DNA from: Rhizobium sp. C1
GTDB lineage: Bacteria > Pseudomonadota > Alphaproteobacteria > Rhizobiales > Rhizobiaceae
Reading direction: 5' to 3'
DNA length: 64,000 nucleotides
Assembly (NCBI RefSeq): GCF_021026335.1
Contig: NZ_JAJNCY010000007.1
Coordinates: forward strand, 1 to 64,000
The number at the start of each line of letters is the position of its first letter. Position 1 is the stretch's first letter. This document shows positions 45,278-54,127 of the stretch, in pieces. The notes below the pieces were generated by a model, which worked only from the letters and a program-made list of their open reading frames with translations, ran no database searches and was not told where the DNA came from. Position numbers and translations under genes: made by a program.

Positions 45278-46501
45278 TTACTGCGCAGACGCTGTCTTTG
45301 GGGTGGCAGGCGTCGTACGCGTATCGACATCGACCACAACCGACAGGCCGGCCATCAGACGATGCGTAGCAAGCGCATCCTTGGGGATCGCAATGCGAAC
45401 CGGCAGGCGCTGGGTGATCTTGGTGAAGTTGCCGGTGGCGTTTTCGGCCGGCAGGAGCGAAAAGACCGCGCCGGAGGCCGGCGAGATCGACAGAACCTTG
45501 CCTTCGATCTTTTTGTCGCCGAGCGCATCGACATGGATGCCGACCGTCTGGCCGGGCTGGATCGATGCGATCTGCGTTTCCTTGAAATTGGCGTCGATGT
45601 AGAGCGCATCCGACGGCACGACGGCGGCAAGCCGCATGCCGGGCGTCACGAGATCGCCTTCCTGAACAGACAGGTTGCCGACAATGCCGTCGAAGGGCGC
45701 ACGCAGAACCGTGAAGCTCTCGTCACGTTCGGCCTTGTCGATGGCGAGCTGCATCGACTTGATGGCGCTTTCCGCCTGGGCATGCTGCGCATCGATCGCG
45801 GCAATATTGGCGACGGCCGATTGAATGGCGGCGTTGGAGGCGCCGACATCGGCCTGCGCCTGCTCAAGCGCCACATTGGCGGTATCGAGCGACGAGGCGC
45901 TGGCGAATTCCTTGGATTGAAGGGTGCTGGCGCGCTGCTGGGCCAGCTGAGCACCATGAAGGGCGGCCTGCGAAGCCCTCAGTTTCGCCTGCGCCTGCTG
46001 CTGGGCCGCCACGGCGACAAGGCGCTGCGCATCGATCGACTTCAGCGAAAGCTGTTGGGTGGCGAGCTGCGCGCGGGCCTGTTCAAGCGCGATGCGATAA
46101 TCGCCATCATCGAGCGTGACGAGCGGATCGCCGGCCTTGACGTAATCATTGGCCTTGACGTTGACGGTCTTGACATAACCGCCGACCTTGGGTGCGACAT
46201 AGTTGATATCGCCACCGATATAGGCGTCATCGGTCGAAACCATAAAGCGGCCGGTCGTCCACCACTCATGACCGTAATAGGCGGCAGCCGAAACGACGCC
46301 CAGCGCGATCACACCGAGGATCAGGCGACCGCGGCCGCCCTTGCGCTGCGCGGCTTTCGTCGGAGCGGCAGCCGGGGCAGGCTTTGCTTCGGCGCGACCC
46401 TCAGCATCAGCCGTCTTCCCCGTCGCCTCTTCGCGAACGATCTCGTCAGCCTGTTCGCCATCAACAAGATGAACGGCTGCATTGCCTGCATTCTTGGCCA
46501 T
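45278..46501 (-). CDS. HlyD-family periplasmic adaptor (EmrA-like)
   Basis: This 407-residue membrane-fusion protein has a charged N-terminal cytoplasmic part, a single TM (about residues 58–78, 'LILGVIALGVVSAAAYYG') and a biotinyl-lipoyl half 'DDAYIGGDINYVAPKVGGYVKTVNVKANDYVKAGDPLVTLD'. A long alpha-helical hairpin (about 130–245) and the closing barrel 'VLRAPFDGIVGNLSVQEGDLVTPG' follow. It links the EmrB-like pump to an outer-membrane channel. First gene of the pump operon, divergent from its TetR regulator. Confidence 0.94.
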   Translation of the reverse strand: MAKNAGNAAVHLVDGEQADEIVREEATGKTADAEGRAEAKPAPAAAPTKAAQRKGGRGRLILGVIALGVVSAAAYYGHEWWTTGRFMVSTDDAYIGGDINYVAPKVGGYVKTVNVKANDYVKAGDPLVTLDDGDYRIALEQARAQLATQQLSLKSIDAQRLVAVAAQQQAQAKLRASQAALHGAQLAQQRASTLQSKEFASASSLDTANVALEQAQADVGASNAAIQSAVANIAAIDAQHAQAESAIKSMQLAIDKAERDESFTVLRAPFDGIVGNLSVQEGDLVTPGMRLAAVVPSDALYIDANFKETQIASIQPGQTVGIHVDALGDKKIEGKVLSISPASGAVFSLLPAENATGNFTKITQRLPVRIAIPKDALATHRLMAGLSVVVDVDTRTTPATPKTASAQ

Positions 46502-46527
46502 AAGACATTTTCCTGATAGGGCAGTTC

Positions 46528-46605
46528 GAACCGATCGGTTCAGTCATTGGCATTGACATAATCCATGTTTTGCACCATATCAAGGGAAATCGAACCGATC
46601 GGTTC
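46528..46605. promoter_or_regulatory. Two identical TetR-type operators
   Basis: gaaccgatcggttc, a perfect 14-bp palindrome, occurs at 46528–46541 and again at 46592–46605, 64 bp apart. The match extends to tcgaaccgatcggttca on both copies. One lies next to the HlyD start, the other next to the TetR start, so each divergent promoter has its own site. Confidence 0.85.
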
Positions 46606-46638
46606 ACTTAATAAAAATGAGTTAGGGAAGCATCCGGC

Positions 46639-47310
46639 ATGACAGCCATTGGCGAACTCAGCGCCGTCAGCCGCACGCGCAACAGCCTTCAGGCCCACGG
46701 CAGGCTCGGCGCAGGCGAGAACCCGGCAAAACGCGACCAGATTCTGGACGGCGCGAAGAAAGTCTTCGCCGCGAACGGCTATGACGGCGCGAGCATGAAC
46801 GACATTACCAAGGCGGCAGGCGTTTCGAAAGGAACGATCTACGTCTATTTCAACAACAAGGAAGAGCTCTTCGCCGGGCTGATCCAGCGCGAGCGGGAGC
46901 GGATTTTCGATGCCGTCAGCAGTATCCTGGTCGACGACAAGCCGCTCGAAGAGGTGCTCTTCAACTTCGGCATGATGTTCGGCCGCCATATGACGGATCC
47001 GAACACGGTGCGCAGCCTGCGCATGGTGCTGGGCGTCATCGATGACATGCCGGAAGTCGCCAACATGTTCCTGAACTGCGGCCCGACGCGAGGCGCCTAT
47101 CGCCTGAAGGACTATCTCGCGACCCGCGCCGCGAGAGGCGAGCTTGCACTGGACGATCCGCTTCTGGCAGCCCGACAGTTTGCAGACCTCTGCACAGCCG
47201 GCCTTTTCAAGCCTTGCCTTTTCAATGAACGCAATCAGCCCGAAGATGCGGAAATCGAAACCACCGTCCGGGCTGCAATTCGCGTGTTCATGAAAGCATA
47301 TGCCGCCTGA
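46639..47310 (+). CDS. TetR/AcrR-family repressor of the efflux pump
   Basis: This 223-residue regulator has an N-terminal extension of about 30 residues, then the TetR helix-turn-helix 'AKRDQILDGAKKVFAANGYDGASMNDITKAAGVSKGTIYVYFNNKEELFAGLI' and a C-terminal ligand domain of the AefR-like type. It starts with ATG after AGGGAAG. It probably represses the divergent efflux operon and itself through the two palindromes. A 9-bp hairpin (47298–47319) spans its stop codon. Confidence 0.93.
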   Translation: MTAIGELSAVSRTRNSLQAHGRLGAGENPAKRDQILDGAKKVFAANGYDGASMNDITKAAGVSKGTIYVYFNNKEELFAGLIQRERERIFDAVSSILVDDKPLEEVLFNFGMMFGRHMTDPNTVRSLRMVLGVIDDMPEVANMFLNCGPTRGAYRLKDYLATRAARGELALDDPLLAARQFADLCTAGLFKPCLFNERNQPEDAEIETTVRAAIRVFMKAYAA

Positions 47311-47415
47311 GCGGCATATCAGAATAGGTTGAAATTCAAGTTTTGACAAAGCTCCTCTTGGCGGAGGCGTCGTTAATACCTATGTGCGCCGTCAATGTAA
47401 CCAAGACGGTGAACA

Positions 47416-48153
47416 ATGGACAACCTTATCATTCTTGCCCAGGACCCCGCCGTCTGGGCGGCGCTCGTGACGCTGATCGCCATGGAAGTCGTGCTCGGCA
47501 TCGACAACCTGATCTTCATTTCGATCCTCACCAACAAGCTGCCCGTCGAACATCGCCGCAAGTCGCGCACGATCGGCATATCGCTGGCGCTGGTCATGCG
47601 TCTCATCCTGCTGAGCTTCGCCGCCTGGATCGTGAAGCTGACGGCTCCCGTGTTCAACGCCTTCGGCCATGACTTCTCCTGGAAGGACATGATCCTCATC
47701 GCCGGCGGCCTCTTCCTCGTGTGGAAGGCGACCAAGGAAATCCATCACAGCACCGACCCGGCCGAACAGGAAGAAAGCAAGGCCGACGCCAAGGTCACGC
47801 TCGGCTTTGGTGCCGCGATCTTCCAGATCATCCTGCTCGACATCGTCTTCTCGGTCGACAGCATCATCACGGCGGTCGGCATGACCGAGCATCTGCCGGT
47901 GATGGTGATCGCGGTTCTCGTCGCCGTGGCGACGATGATGCTCGCCGCCAATCCTCTGGCCGAATTCATCGAGCGCAATCCGACCATCGTCATGCTGGCG
48001 CTGGGCTTCCTGCTGATGATCGGCATGACGCTGATCGCCGATGGTTTCGGCTATCATGTGCCCAAGGGTTACATCTATGCCGCCATGGGCTTCTCGGCAC
48101 TGGTCGAGATCCTGAACATGCTGGCGCGCAACGCCAAGCAACGCAAAGGCTGA
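47416..48153 (+). CDS. TerC-family integral membrane protein
   Basis: This 245-residue inner-membrane protein of the TerC/Alx family has about seven TM helices. The conserved acidic residues are within '[20 protein letters not shown]' and '[22 protein letters not shown]', which carry the metal-binding Asp residues. Family members export Mn2+ or supply it to exported enzymes. No yybP–ykoY type Mn riboswitch was recognised in the 105-nt upstream gap, although a small GC hairpin (about 47352–47369) is present. Confidence 0.92.
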   Translation: MDNLIILAQDPAVWAALVTLIAMEVVLGIDNLIFISILTNKLPVEHRRKSRTIGISLALVMRLILLSFAAWIVKLTAPVFNAFGHDFSWKDMILIAGGLFLVWKATKEIHHSTDPAEQEESKADAKVTLGFGAAIFQIILLDIVFSVDSIITAVGMTEHLPVMVIAVLVAVATMMLAANPLAEFIERNPTIVMLALGFLLMIGMTLIADGFGYHVPKGYIYAAMGFSALVEILNMLARNAKQRKG

Positions 48154-48218
48154 AGCAGGTCGAAGCCAATCGCTTCACTTGACTTTCCCGGCCAATATGG
48201 CCTAACGCAGACCGATAT

Positions 48219-48256
48219 CCCCTGCCGCGACCTCGTCCCGGCAGGGGCGCTATTTT
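48219..48256 (+). terminator. Intrinsic terminator after terC
   Basis: cccctgccg (48219–48227) and cggcagggg (48239–48247) form a 9-bp stem with an 11-nt loop, followed by CGCTATTTTT. It lies 66 nt past the terC stop and before gltX. Confidence 0.65.
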
Positions 48257-48317
48257 TCGGAACCTGCATGATCTCGTCACCCGTCCGGGTGCACTGAAAT
48301 CTGCCTTGCAAAGATCC

Positions 48318-49796
48318 ATGACGATGACCGCATCCAACGTCCGCGTCCGCATTGCCCCCTCGCCCACCGGCGAGCCGCATGTCGGCACTGCCTATATCGC
48401 GCTGTTCAATTATCTCTTCGCCAAGAAGAACAACGGTACCTTCATCCTGCGTATCGAAGACACCGACGCGACCCGCTCGACGCCGGAATTCGAGACGAAG
48501 GTGCTCGACGCGCTGAAATGGTGCGGGCTCGAATGGTCGGAAGGCCCCGATATCGGCGGCCCCTATGGCCCCTATCGCCAGTCGGACCGCAAGCATATCT
48601 ATGGCGACTATGTCGAGAAGATCGTCTCCGCCGGTCATGGCTTCCGCTGTTTCTGCACGCCGGAGCGGCTGGAAGAAATGCGCGCTGCCCAGCGCGCCGC
48701 CGGCCAGCAGCCGAAATATGACGGCAAGTGCCTGCGGCTTTCGGCCGAAGAGGTCAAGACCCGCATGGATGCGGGCGAGCCCTCCGTCGTGCGCATGAAG
48801 ATCCCGACCGAAGGCAATTGCGAATTCCACGACGGCGTCTATGGCGACGTGTCGATCCCGTGGGATAGCGTCGACATGCAGGTCCTGCTCAAGGCCGATG
48901 GCATGCCGACCTATCACATGGCGAACGTCGTCGACGACCATCTGATGAAGATCACGCATGTGGCGCGCGGCGAGGAATGGCTGGCCTCCGTGCCGAAGCA
49001 CATCCTCCTCTACAAGTATCTCGGCCTCGAGCCGCCGAAATTCATGCATCTGTCGCTGATGCGCAACGCCGACAAGACGAAGCTGTCGAAGCGTCGCAAC
49101 CCGACCTCGATCTCGTACTATTCCGCGCTTGGCTACCTGCCGGAAGCGCTGATGAACTTCCTTGGCCTCTTCTTCATCCAGATCGCCGAAGGCGAAGAGA
49201 TGCTGACCATGGAGCAGCTGGCCGAAAAGTTCGACCCGGAAAACCTGAACAAGGCCGGCGCGATCTTCGATATTCAGAAGCTCGACTGGCTGAATGGCCG
49301 CTGGCTGCGCGAAGGCCTGACCGAAGAAGGTTTCGTCGCCCGCGTTCTCGCCTGGGCACAGGAAAACGACCGCTTCCGCGAAGGCATGAAGCTCTCGCAG
49401 AGCCGCATCACCCGCCTCTCCGACCTCCCCGACCTCGCCGGCTTCCTCCTGAAGGGTGACCTCGGTCTGACGGCTGCAGACTTCGCCAATATCAAGAAGG
49501 TGCCGCTCGCCGACGTGCAGGCGATCCTCGAAACGGCGCAGGCTGATCTCGAGAAGATCGTCGAATGGAACGTCGAAAGCATCGAGGCGGAACTGCGCGC
49601 CATCTCCGAGCGGATGGACAAGAAGCTGCGCGACGTGCTCGCACCGCTCTTCATCGCCGTCTCCGGCTCGTCGCGTTCTCTGCCGCTCTTCGATAGCATG
49701 GCCATACTCGGCCGCTCCGTCGTGCGCCAGCGCCTGAAATCCGCAGCCACCGCCGTCAAGCTCGGCGTCGAGGCTGAAAAGAAGAACAACGGATAA
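48318..49796 (+). CDS. gltX: Glutamate–tRNA ligase
   Basis: This class I aminoacyl-tRNA synthetase charges tRNA-Glu and, in alphaproteobacteria with GatCAB, often tRNA-Gln as well. The 492-residue product has the HIGH-type motif 'APSPTGEPHVGTAYIALFNYLF' and the KMSKS-type motif 'KTKLSKRRN', plus the 'FILRIEDTDATRSTPEFE' signature. Two nearby ATGs (48318, 48324) are possible starts with no strong ribosome-binding site to decide. It is followed 4 nt later by lysS. Confidence 0.96.
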   Translation: MTMTASNVRVRIAPSPTGEPHVGTAYIALFNYLFAKKNNGTFILRIEDTDATRSTPEFETKVLDALKWCGLEWSEGPDIGGPYGPYRQSDRKHIYGDYVEKIVSAGHGFRCFCTPERLEEMRAAQRAAGQQPKYDGKCLRLSAEEVKTRMDAGEPSVVRMKIPTEGNCEFHDGVYGDVSIPWDSVDMQVLLKADGMPTYHMANVVDDHLMKITHVARGEEWLASVPKHILLYKYLGLEPPKFMHLSLMRNADKTKLSKRRNPTSISYYSALGYLPEALMNFLGLFFIQIAEGEEMLTMEQLAEKFDPENLNKAGAIFDIQKLDWLNGRWLREGLTEEGFVARVLAWAQENDRFREGMKLSQSRITRLSDLPDLAGFLLKGDLGLTAADFANIKKVPLADVQAILETAQADLEKIVEWNVESIEAELRAISERMDKKLRDVLAPLFIAVSGSSRSLPLFDSMAILGRSVVRQRLKSAATAVKLGVEAEKKNNG

Positions 49797-49800
49797 GACC

Positions 49801-51297
49801 ATGACCGAACAGAAGACCGAAACCGCCCTCTCCTCCGACGTCACCGAAGTGCGTGCGCAGAAGCTCGCCAAGCTTCGCGAGACGATCGGCGATGTCTATC
49901 CGGCGCATTTCCACCGCACGATCACCAATGCGGAACTGGCAGAGAAGTACAAGGACATCGAGCCCGACACGCTGACGGGCGATATCGTCACCGTCGCCGG
50001 CCGCGTCTATTCGAACCGCAACTCGGGCATGTTCATCGACATCGTCGATGCGTCGGGCAAGGTGCAGGTCTTCAGCCACAAGGACGTGACGTCCGAAGAG
50101 GCCCGCAACCTGCTGCCGCTGATCGATCTCGGCGACATCATCGGCGTCACGGGCGAAGTCCGCCGCACCAAGCGCGGCGAGCTGACGGTGAACGTCCACA
50201 CGATCACCATGCTGACCAAGGCGCTGCTGCCCATGCCGGAAAAGTGGCATGGCGTGACGGATATCGAGACAAAGTACCGCAAGCGCCATCTCGACATCAT
50301 GACGAACGAGGAGTCCAAGCTCCGCTTCCAGCAGCGTTCCAAGATCATCTCGGGCGTGCGCCGCTTCATGGAACAGGAAGGCTTCATGGAAGTCGAGACG
50401 CCGATGCTGCATTCCGTCTATGGCGGCGCGACGGCCGAGCCATTCAAGACGCATCACAACACGCTGAAGCTGGACATGTATCTGCGCATCGCGCCGGAAC
50501 TGTTCCTGAAGCGCACGCTGGTCTCGGGCCTTTCCGACAAAGTGTTCGAGGTCAACCGCAACTTCCGCAACGAAGGCGTCTCCACCCGGCACAATCCCGA
50601 ATTCACCATGATGGAGTGCTACTGGGCCTATGCCGACTATGAGGACGTGATGGGCCTCGTCGAACGCCTGTTCGAGGCACTGGCGCTGCAGATCCACGGC
50701 ACGACCGCCTTCCCTTTCGGCGACAAGGAAATCTCCTTCAAGGGCCCGTTCAAGCGCGTCCCCATGCCCGACGCGGTCAAGGAAGCAACCGGCATCGACT
50801 TCCTGGCCATCAAGACCGACGAGGAGGCCCGCGCCGCTGCCAAGGCTGCCGGCTTCGAAGTCGAGAAGGACTGGACCTGGGGCGAATGCTTGGCCTTCAT
50901 CTTTGAAGAAAAGGTCGAAGGCACGCTCATCCAGCCGAGCCATGTCACCCACTTCCCGAAGGACATCTCGCCCTTCGCCAAGGAAGTGCCGGGCGAACCG
51001 CGCCTCGTCGAGCGCTTCGAGACCTATTGCAACGCCTGGGAACTTGGCAACGCCTTTTCCGAACTCAACGATCCGGAAGAACAGCGCCGCCGCATGGTGG
51101 AACAGCTGGAACAGGCCCATGCCCGCGGCGAAAAGGAAAAGCAGCTCGACGAGGAATTCCTCGACGCCATCGATCAAGGCATGCCGCCCGCAGGCGGCCT
51201 CGGCATCGGCATCGACCGCCTGATCATGCTCTTGACCAACGCCCCGTCGATCCGCGACATCATCCTCTTCCCGGCCCGCCGCCAGAAGGCGGATTGA
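49801..51297 (+). CDS. lysS: Lysine–tRNA ligase (class II)
   Basis: This 498-residue class II LysRS has an N-terminal anticodon-binding OB domain, 'TVAGRVYSNRNSGMFIDIVDASGKVQVF'. The catalytic core has motif 2 'FRNEGVSTRHNPEFTMMECYWAY' and motif 3 'GLGIGIDRLIMLLTN'. Length is typical. It is co-transcribed with gltX. A hairpin with an 8-bp stem, accccgct/agcggggt (51333–51353), lies 36 nt downstream without a T-run. Confidence 0.97.
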   Translation: MTEQKTETALSSDVTEVRAQKLAKLRETIGDVYPAHFHRTITNAELAEKYKDIEPDTLTGDIVTVAGRVYSNRNSGMFIDIVDASGKVQVFSHKDVTSEEARNLLPLIDLGDIIGVTGEVRRTKRGELTVNVHTITMLTKALLPMPEKWHGVTDIETKYRKRHLDIMTNEESKLRFQQRSKIISGVRRFMEQEGFMEVETPMLHSVYGGATAEPFKTHHNTLKLDMYLRIAPELFLKRTLVSGLSDKVFEVNRNFRNEGVSTRHNPEFTMMECYWAYADYEDVMGLVERLFEALALQIHGTTAFPFGDKEISFKGPFKRVPMPDAVKEATGIDFLAIKTDEEARAAAKAAGFEVEKDWTWGECLAFIFEEKVEGTLIQPSHVTHFPKDISPFAKEVPGEPRLVERFETYCNAWELGNAFSELNDPEEQRRRMVEQLEQAHARGEKEKQLDEEFLDAIDQGMPPAGGLGIGIDRLIMLLTNAPSIRDIILFPARRQKAD

Positions 51298-51370
51298 GGC
51301 TCATCGAACGTTCGCGATAACCAACCACCGGTACCCCGCTGAAAAAGCGGGGTCCAAACGCCGTTGCGCC

Positions 51371-51389
51371 ATACACATTCAGTGTGTAT
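51371..51389. promoter_or_regulatory. hicAB operator/promoter
   Basis: atacaca (51371–51377) and tgtgtat (51383–51389) form a 19-bp inverted repeat overlapping a TATAAAT-like −10 element, 10–28 nt before the hicA start. HicB proteins with a C-terminal ribbon-helix-helix autorepress from such a site. Confidence 0.65.
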
Positions 51390-51398
51390 AAATAGCGC

Positions 51399-51587
51399 AT
51401 GCGAAGCGCGGATGTGATCTCGGCTCTGAAAGCCGATGGCTGGCTTGAAGTCGCTATCCGCGGCAGCCATGTTCAGTTCAAGCATCCCGACAAGAAAGGC
51501 CGCGTCATGGTCCCGCATCCCAAGCGGGATATTCCGATCGGAACCTTGAAGAGCATCGAAAAGCAATCCGGGCTGAAACTGGGGTGA
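51399..51587 (+). CDS. hicA: HicA-type mRNA interferase toxin
   Basis: This 62-residue double-stranded-RNA-binding-fold toxin cleaves mRNA when freed from HicB. It shows the canonical pattern 'ADVISALKADGWLEVAIRGSHVQFKHPDKKGRVMVPHPKRDIPIGTLKSIEKQSGL', with the catalytic His at residue 24 (G-S-H). Exact family length. First gene of hicAB, 4 nt before hicB, with a palindromic operator just upstream. Confidence 0.93.
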   Translation: MRSADVISALKADGWLEVAIRGSHVQFKHPDKKGRVMVPHPKRDIPIGTLKSIEKQSGLKLG

Positions 51588-51591
51588 AGCG

Positions 51592-52026
51592 ATGAGGAAT
51601 TATATCGGACTGATCCACAAGGATGCTGGCAGCGATTACGGCGTTTCCTTTCCTGACTTTCCCGGCGTTGCGACGGCAGGCACGGATCTGGATGATGCGC
51701 GCGCCATGGCACAGGAAGCGCTCGCACTGCATGTCGATGGGCTGATCGAGGATGGCGAGGCCGTTCCTGAACCTTCGACCCTTGAAGCCATCATGAGCGA
51801 TCCTGAAAACAAGGATGCCGTGGCCGTTCTGATCCCGCTGAAGACACAGAGCCGGAAGGTGGTTCGCCTCAATATCACCCTGCCCGAAGACGTGCTTGTT
51901 GAAATCGACGCCTATGCCCAGGCCCACGGATTGACCCGATCAGGATTTCTCGCGAGCGCTGCAAAGCGGCAGATCGATGAGCAGGCACATCCCGAAAGTC
52001 GACTTCGGCGCGGACATTCAGCCTGA
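51592..52026 (+). CDS. hicB: HicB-type antitoxin with ribbon-helix-helix domain
   Basis: This 144-residue antitoxin has an N-terminal partial RNase H fold, 'YIGLIHKDAGSDYGVSFPDFPGVATAGTDLDDARAMAQEAL' (about 1–70), that blocks HicA. A linker and a C-terminal ribbon-helix-helix DNA-binding segment 'VVRLNITLPEDVLVEIDAYAQAHGLTRSGFLASAAKRQI' (about 92–130) follow. Together with HicA it forms a complete type II module inserted after lysS. It converges on the long-tailed membrane protein gene. Confidence 0.93.
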   Translation: MRNYIGLIHKDAGSDYGVSFPDFPGVATAGTDLDDARAMAQEALALHVDGLIEDGEAVPEPSTLEAIMSDPENKDAVAVLIPLKTQSRKVVRLNITLPEDVLVEIDAYAQAHGLTRSGFLASAAKRQIDEQAHPESRLRRGHSA

Positions 52027-52105
52027 CGGCAAAGTACCCAACCACAGATCAGGCGCGTTGCAACAATCTCCTTGGTCATCTGAACTGTGGCTAATATTTC
52101 TCGTA

Positions 52106-53827
52106 CTAACCACCGTGCGCCGCAGACGCATGATCGTCCTTCTTGGGCTCAGCCGACGGTTGCTCACCTTCCGACTCAGCCGGCTTGTGGTCAGCAGCAT
52201 TCACCGTCTCCAGAACCGGATCATTACGCGTGGACGCTTCATGGGCTGCAGGCTTGTCATGCGCCGGGGCGGCATCGATCGTTGGCGTCTCCACGCCATG
52301 GTCGGCGGCAGCCCCATGATCGGCTTCTGCCTCAGGCTTGATGTCCGCCGGTGCCTCTGCGGCCGGCGCTTCGGGCTGGGCGGCACCATGTCCCGCCGGC
52401 GCTGACGGCTCTTCGGCGCTCGGCTGGGCAGCGTCCGCGCCATGATCGGCAGCGGCAGGCGTTTCGCCATGCGCGGGGGCTTTCTCCTCTCCGTGCGATG
52501 CTCCTTCGGCAGCGGGAGCTTTGCCCGCCTCGTCCTTCGTCACGCTCTTGCCGCTGACAATGGCAGGGCCGCCGGAATGCTCGATTGTCTCCTTGGGCTT
52601 GTCGCCACCCAGACCCACCATGCCGAGCATCTTGGACATGAAGCCACCGCTGTTGCCGTCTGTCTTGCCGGCCTCTTCCTTGGCAGGCTTCTCCGGCTTT
52701 GCGGCATGCGGCTTTTGGGCAGAGGGCTTGCCCTCCGTCTTGTCTCCGGCCCTGTCCCCGCTGTTGCCTTCAGCCTTGCTTTCCGCATCGTCAGCAGGCT
52801 TTGCGCCATGGCCGGCAATGGGCGTGACCTTGGCGGGCGCGTCTTCCGCGCCGCTCTCGCCGGCAGGCGCGGCATGTTCGCCGCCGCCCTCTTCCGTTGC
52901 ACCGTGCTCGCCCTCGGCCTCATCCTTGGAGCCCAGCCCGACCATGCCGAGCATCTTGCCAAAAATGCCGGGTTTCTTGGCTTCCTCTTCCTTCTTGTGC
53001 TCTTCCTCGGCCTCTTTGGCGGACTCGGCCTTCTGGAACGCCGCCTTCTGCATGCGGCCGAAGACGTCGCTTGGGAAGACGACTTCCGGCTTTTCTTCCT
53101 TTTTCGGCTCTTCCTTCTTGGCCTCTTCCTTGGCGCCGGCTTCGTGGCCCTCGCCTTCCTTGGCAGCCGCCTCGTGGCCGCCGCCTTCCTTCTTCTTTTC
53201 CTTCTTTTCCGGCTTCTTCTCGTGCTTGGCTTCTTTCTTCTTCTCGCCCTTCTTGTCGCCGGCCTCTTCTTTGCCGGGTGGCGGAGCGCAATCGGTCAGG
53301 TCCTTCATCTTGTCGAGAAGCGCCTCCGCCTCCTCGGACGTCATCGTGGCCTCCTCGCCATAGAACATGCCGGTCCCGCTGGCAGCACCCTGGTAATATT
53401 GCACAGTATACGGCGCGGTAATGCCCGGCGTCTTGGCGGCATCCTTGACGAGGATCACTTCGGCACCGATCGCGCGGCCGCGCATCATGGCGCGCTTGTC
53501 GGGACCCGCCTGATCGAGCACGGCGATTTCGATGAGATCGGCCGGCAGGGTCTCCTGCACCTTCTTGGCGACGCGCAGCGCGGTCTTGACCCGCGTCATG
53601 CCATCCGTGCCGGGCGGCACGCGCACATATTTGCGCAGCCAAGGCCCGCGATCCTTCCGCATATCAGCCACGCGGATGACGTCGGTGCATTCCACGCCGC
53701 CAAGTTCCTGCGCCGAGGGGCCGAGAATCCTGTCCTTGCCGATGAAAAACGCAGTCGCGCCAGAGGCCCCGGTGAGGACAACCACACCGGAGGCAATGAT
53801 GACCACCTTCTTCGGAATCTTGACCAA
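52106..53827 (-). CDS. Membrane-anchored protein with a long charged, repetitive C-terminal tail
   Basis: This 573-residue protein has no recognised family. It has one N-terminal TM (about residues 7–28), then a globular part of about 170 residues with two Cys ('GGVECTDVIRV', 'LTDCAPPPG'). A tail of about 390 residues dominated by K, E, A, G, H and P follows. The tail holds two copies of 'KMLGMVGLG' (in 'GIFGKMLGMVGLG' and 'GFMSKMLGMVGLG') and many HG/HA dipeptides. It is probably periplasmic or envelope-associated, with a disordered tail and short hydrophobic stickers. Flanked by hicAB and tRNA-Arg. Confidence 0.75.
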   Translation of the reverse strand: MVKIPKKVVIIASGVVVLTGASGATAFFIGKDRILGPSAQELGGVECTDVIRVADMRKDRGPWLRKYVRVPPGTDGMTRVKTALRVAKKVQETLPADLIEIAVLDQAGPDKRAMMRGRAIGAEVILVKDAAKTPGITAPYTVQYYQGAASGTGMFYGEEATMTSEEAEALLDKMKDLTDCAPPPGKEEAGDKKGEKKKEAKHEKKPEKKEKKKEGGGHEAAAKEGEGHEAGAKEEAKKEEPKKEEKPEVVFPSDVFGRMQKAAFQKAESAKEAEEEHKKEEEAKKPGIFGKMLGMVGLGSKDEAEGEHGATEEGGGEHAAPAGESGAEDAPAKVTPIAGHGAKPADDAESKAEGNSGDRAGDKTEGKPSAQKPHAAKPEKPAKEEAGKTDGNSGGFMSKMLGMVGLGGDKPKETIEHSGGPAIVSGKSVTKDEAGKAPAAEGASHGEEKAPAHGETPAAADHGADAAQPSAEEPSAPAGHGAAQPEAPAAEAPADIKPEAEADHGAAADHGVETPTIDAAPAHDKPAAHEASTRNDPVLETVNAADHKPAESEGEQPSAEPKKDDHASAAHGG

Positions 53828-54020
53828 GAAGACCTACATTTGCCGTTCAACAACATACAAATCCGGCTTTTCAGCCTCTTGCACTATCGCAGGCCCGTAT
53901 TTCGGAATGCTTAACCAAATCAGACGTATTCAACGAGCCGGCGGAACCTTTGGAAGGCTGAGCCGAACAGGGAGAAAAACCTTGGCTTCTCCCGGCTGCT
54001 TTAGTATTGAGAATGCCAGT

Positions 54021-54097
54021 GGTCCCGTAGCTCAGCAGGATAGAGCGACAGATTCCTAATCTGTAGGTCACGCGTTCGAATCGCGTCGGGATCACCA
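54021..54097 (+). tRNA. tRNA-Arg (CCT)
   Basis: Acceptor GGTCCCG/CGGGATC (one G-T), D-arm TAGCTCAGCAGGATAGAGCG, anticodon stem-loop ACAGATTCCTAATCTGT with CCT, T-arm GCGCGTTCGAATCGCGT-type, encoded CCA (54095–54097). Followed 30 nt later by ydcF. Confidence 0.97.
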
Positions 54098-54127
54098 TTT
54101 GCATCCCCGGACATTTCACGAGACCTC

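Noticed and set aside
43283-46516. A 1077-residue plus-strand open frame covering the efflux operon
   Set aside because: The opposite strand encodes complete EmrA- and EmrB-like proteins and a GNAT with all motifs. The long frame is a codon-bias shadow rich in Arg, Asp and His.
47311-47415. Manganese riboswitch (yybP–ykoY) before terC
   Set aside because: The gap is only 105 nt and lacks the conserved motif elements I would expect; only a small GC hairpin is present.
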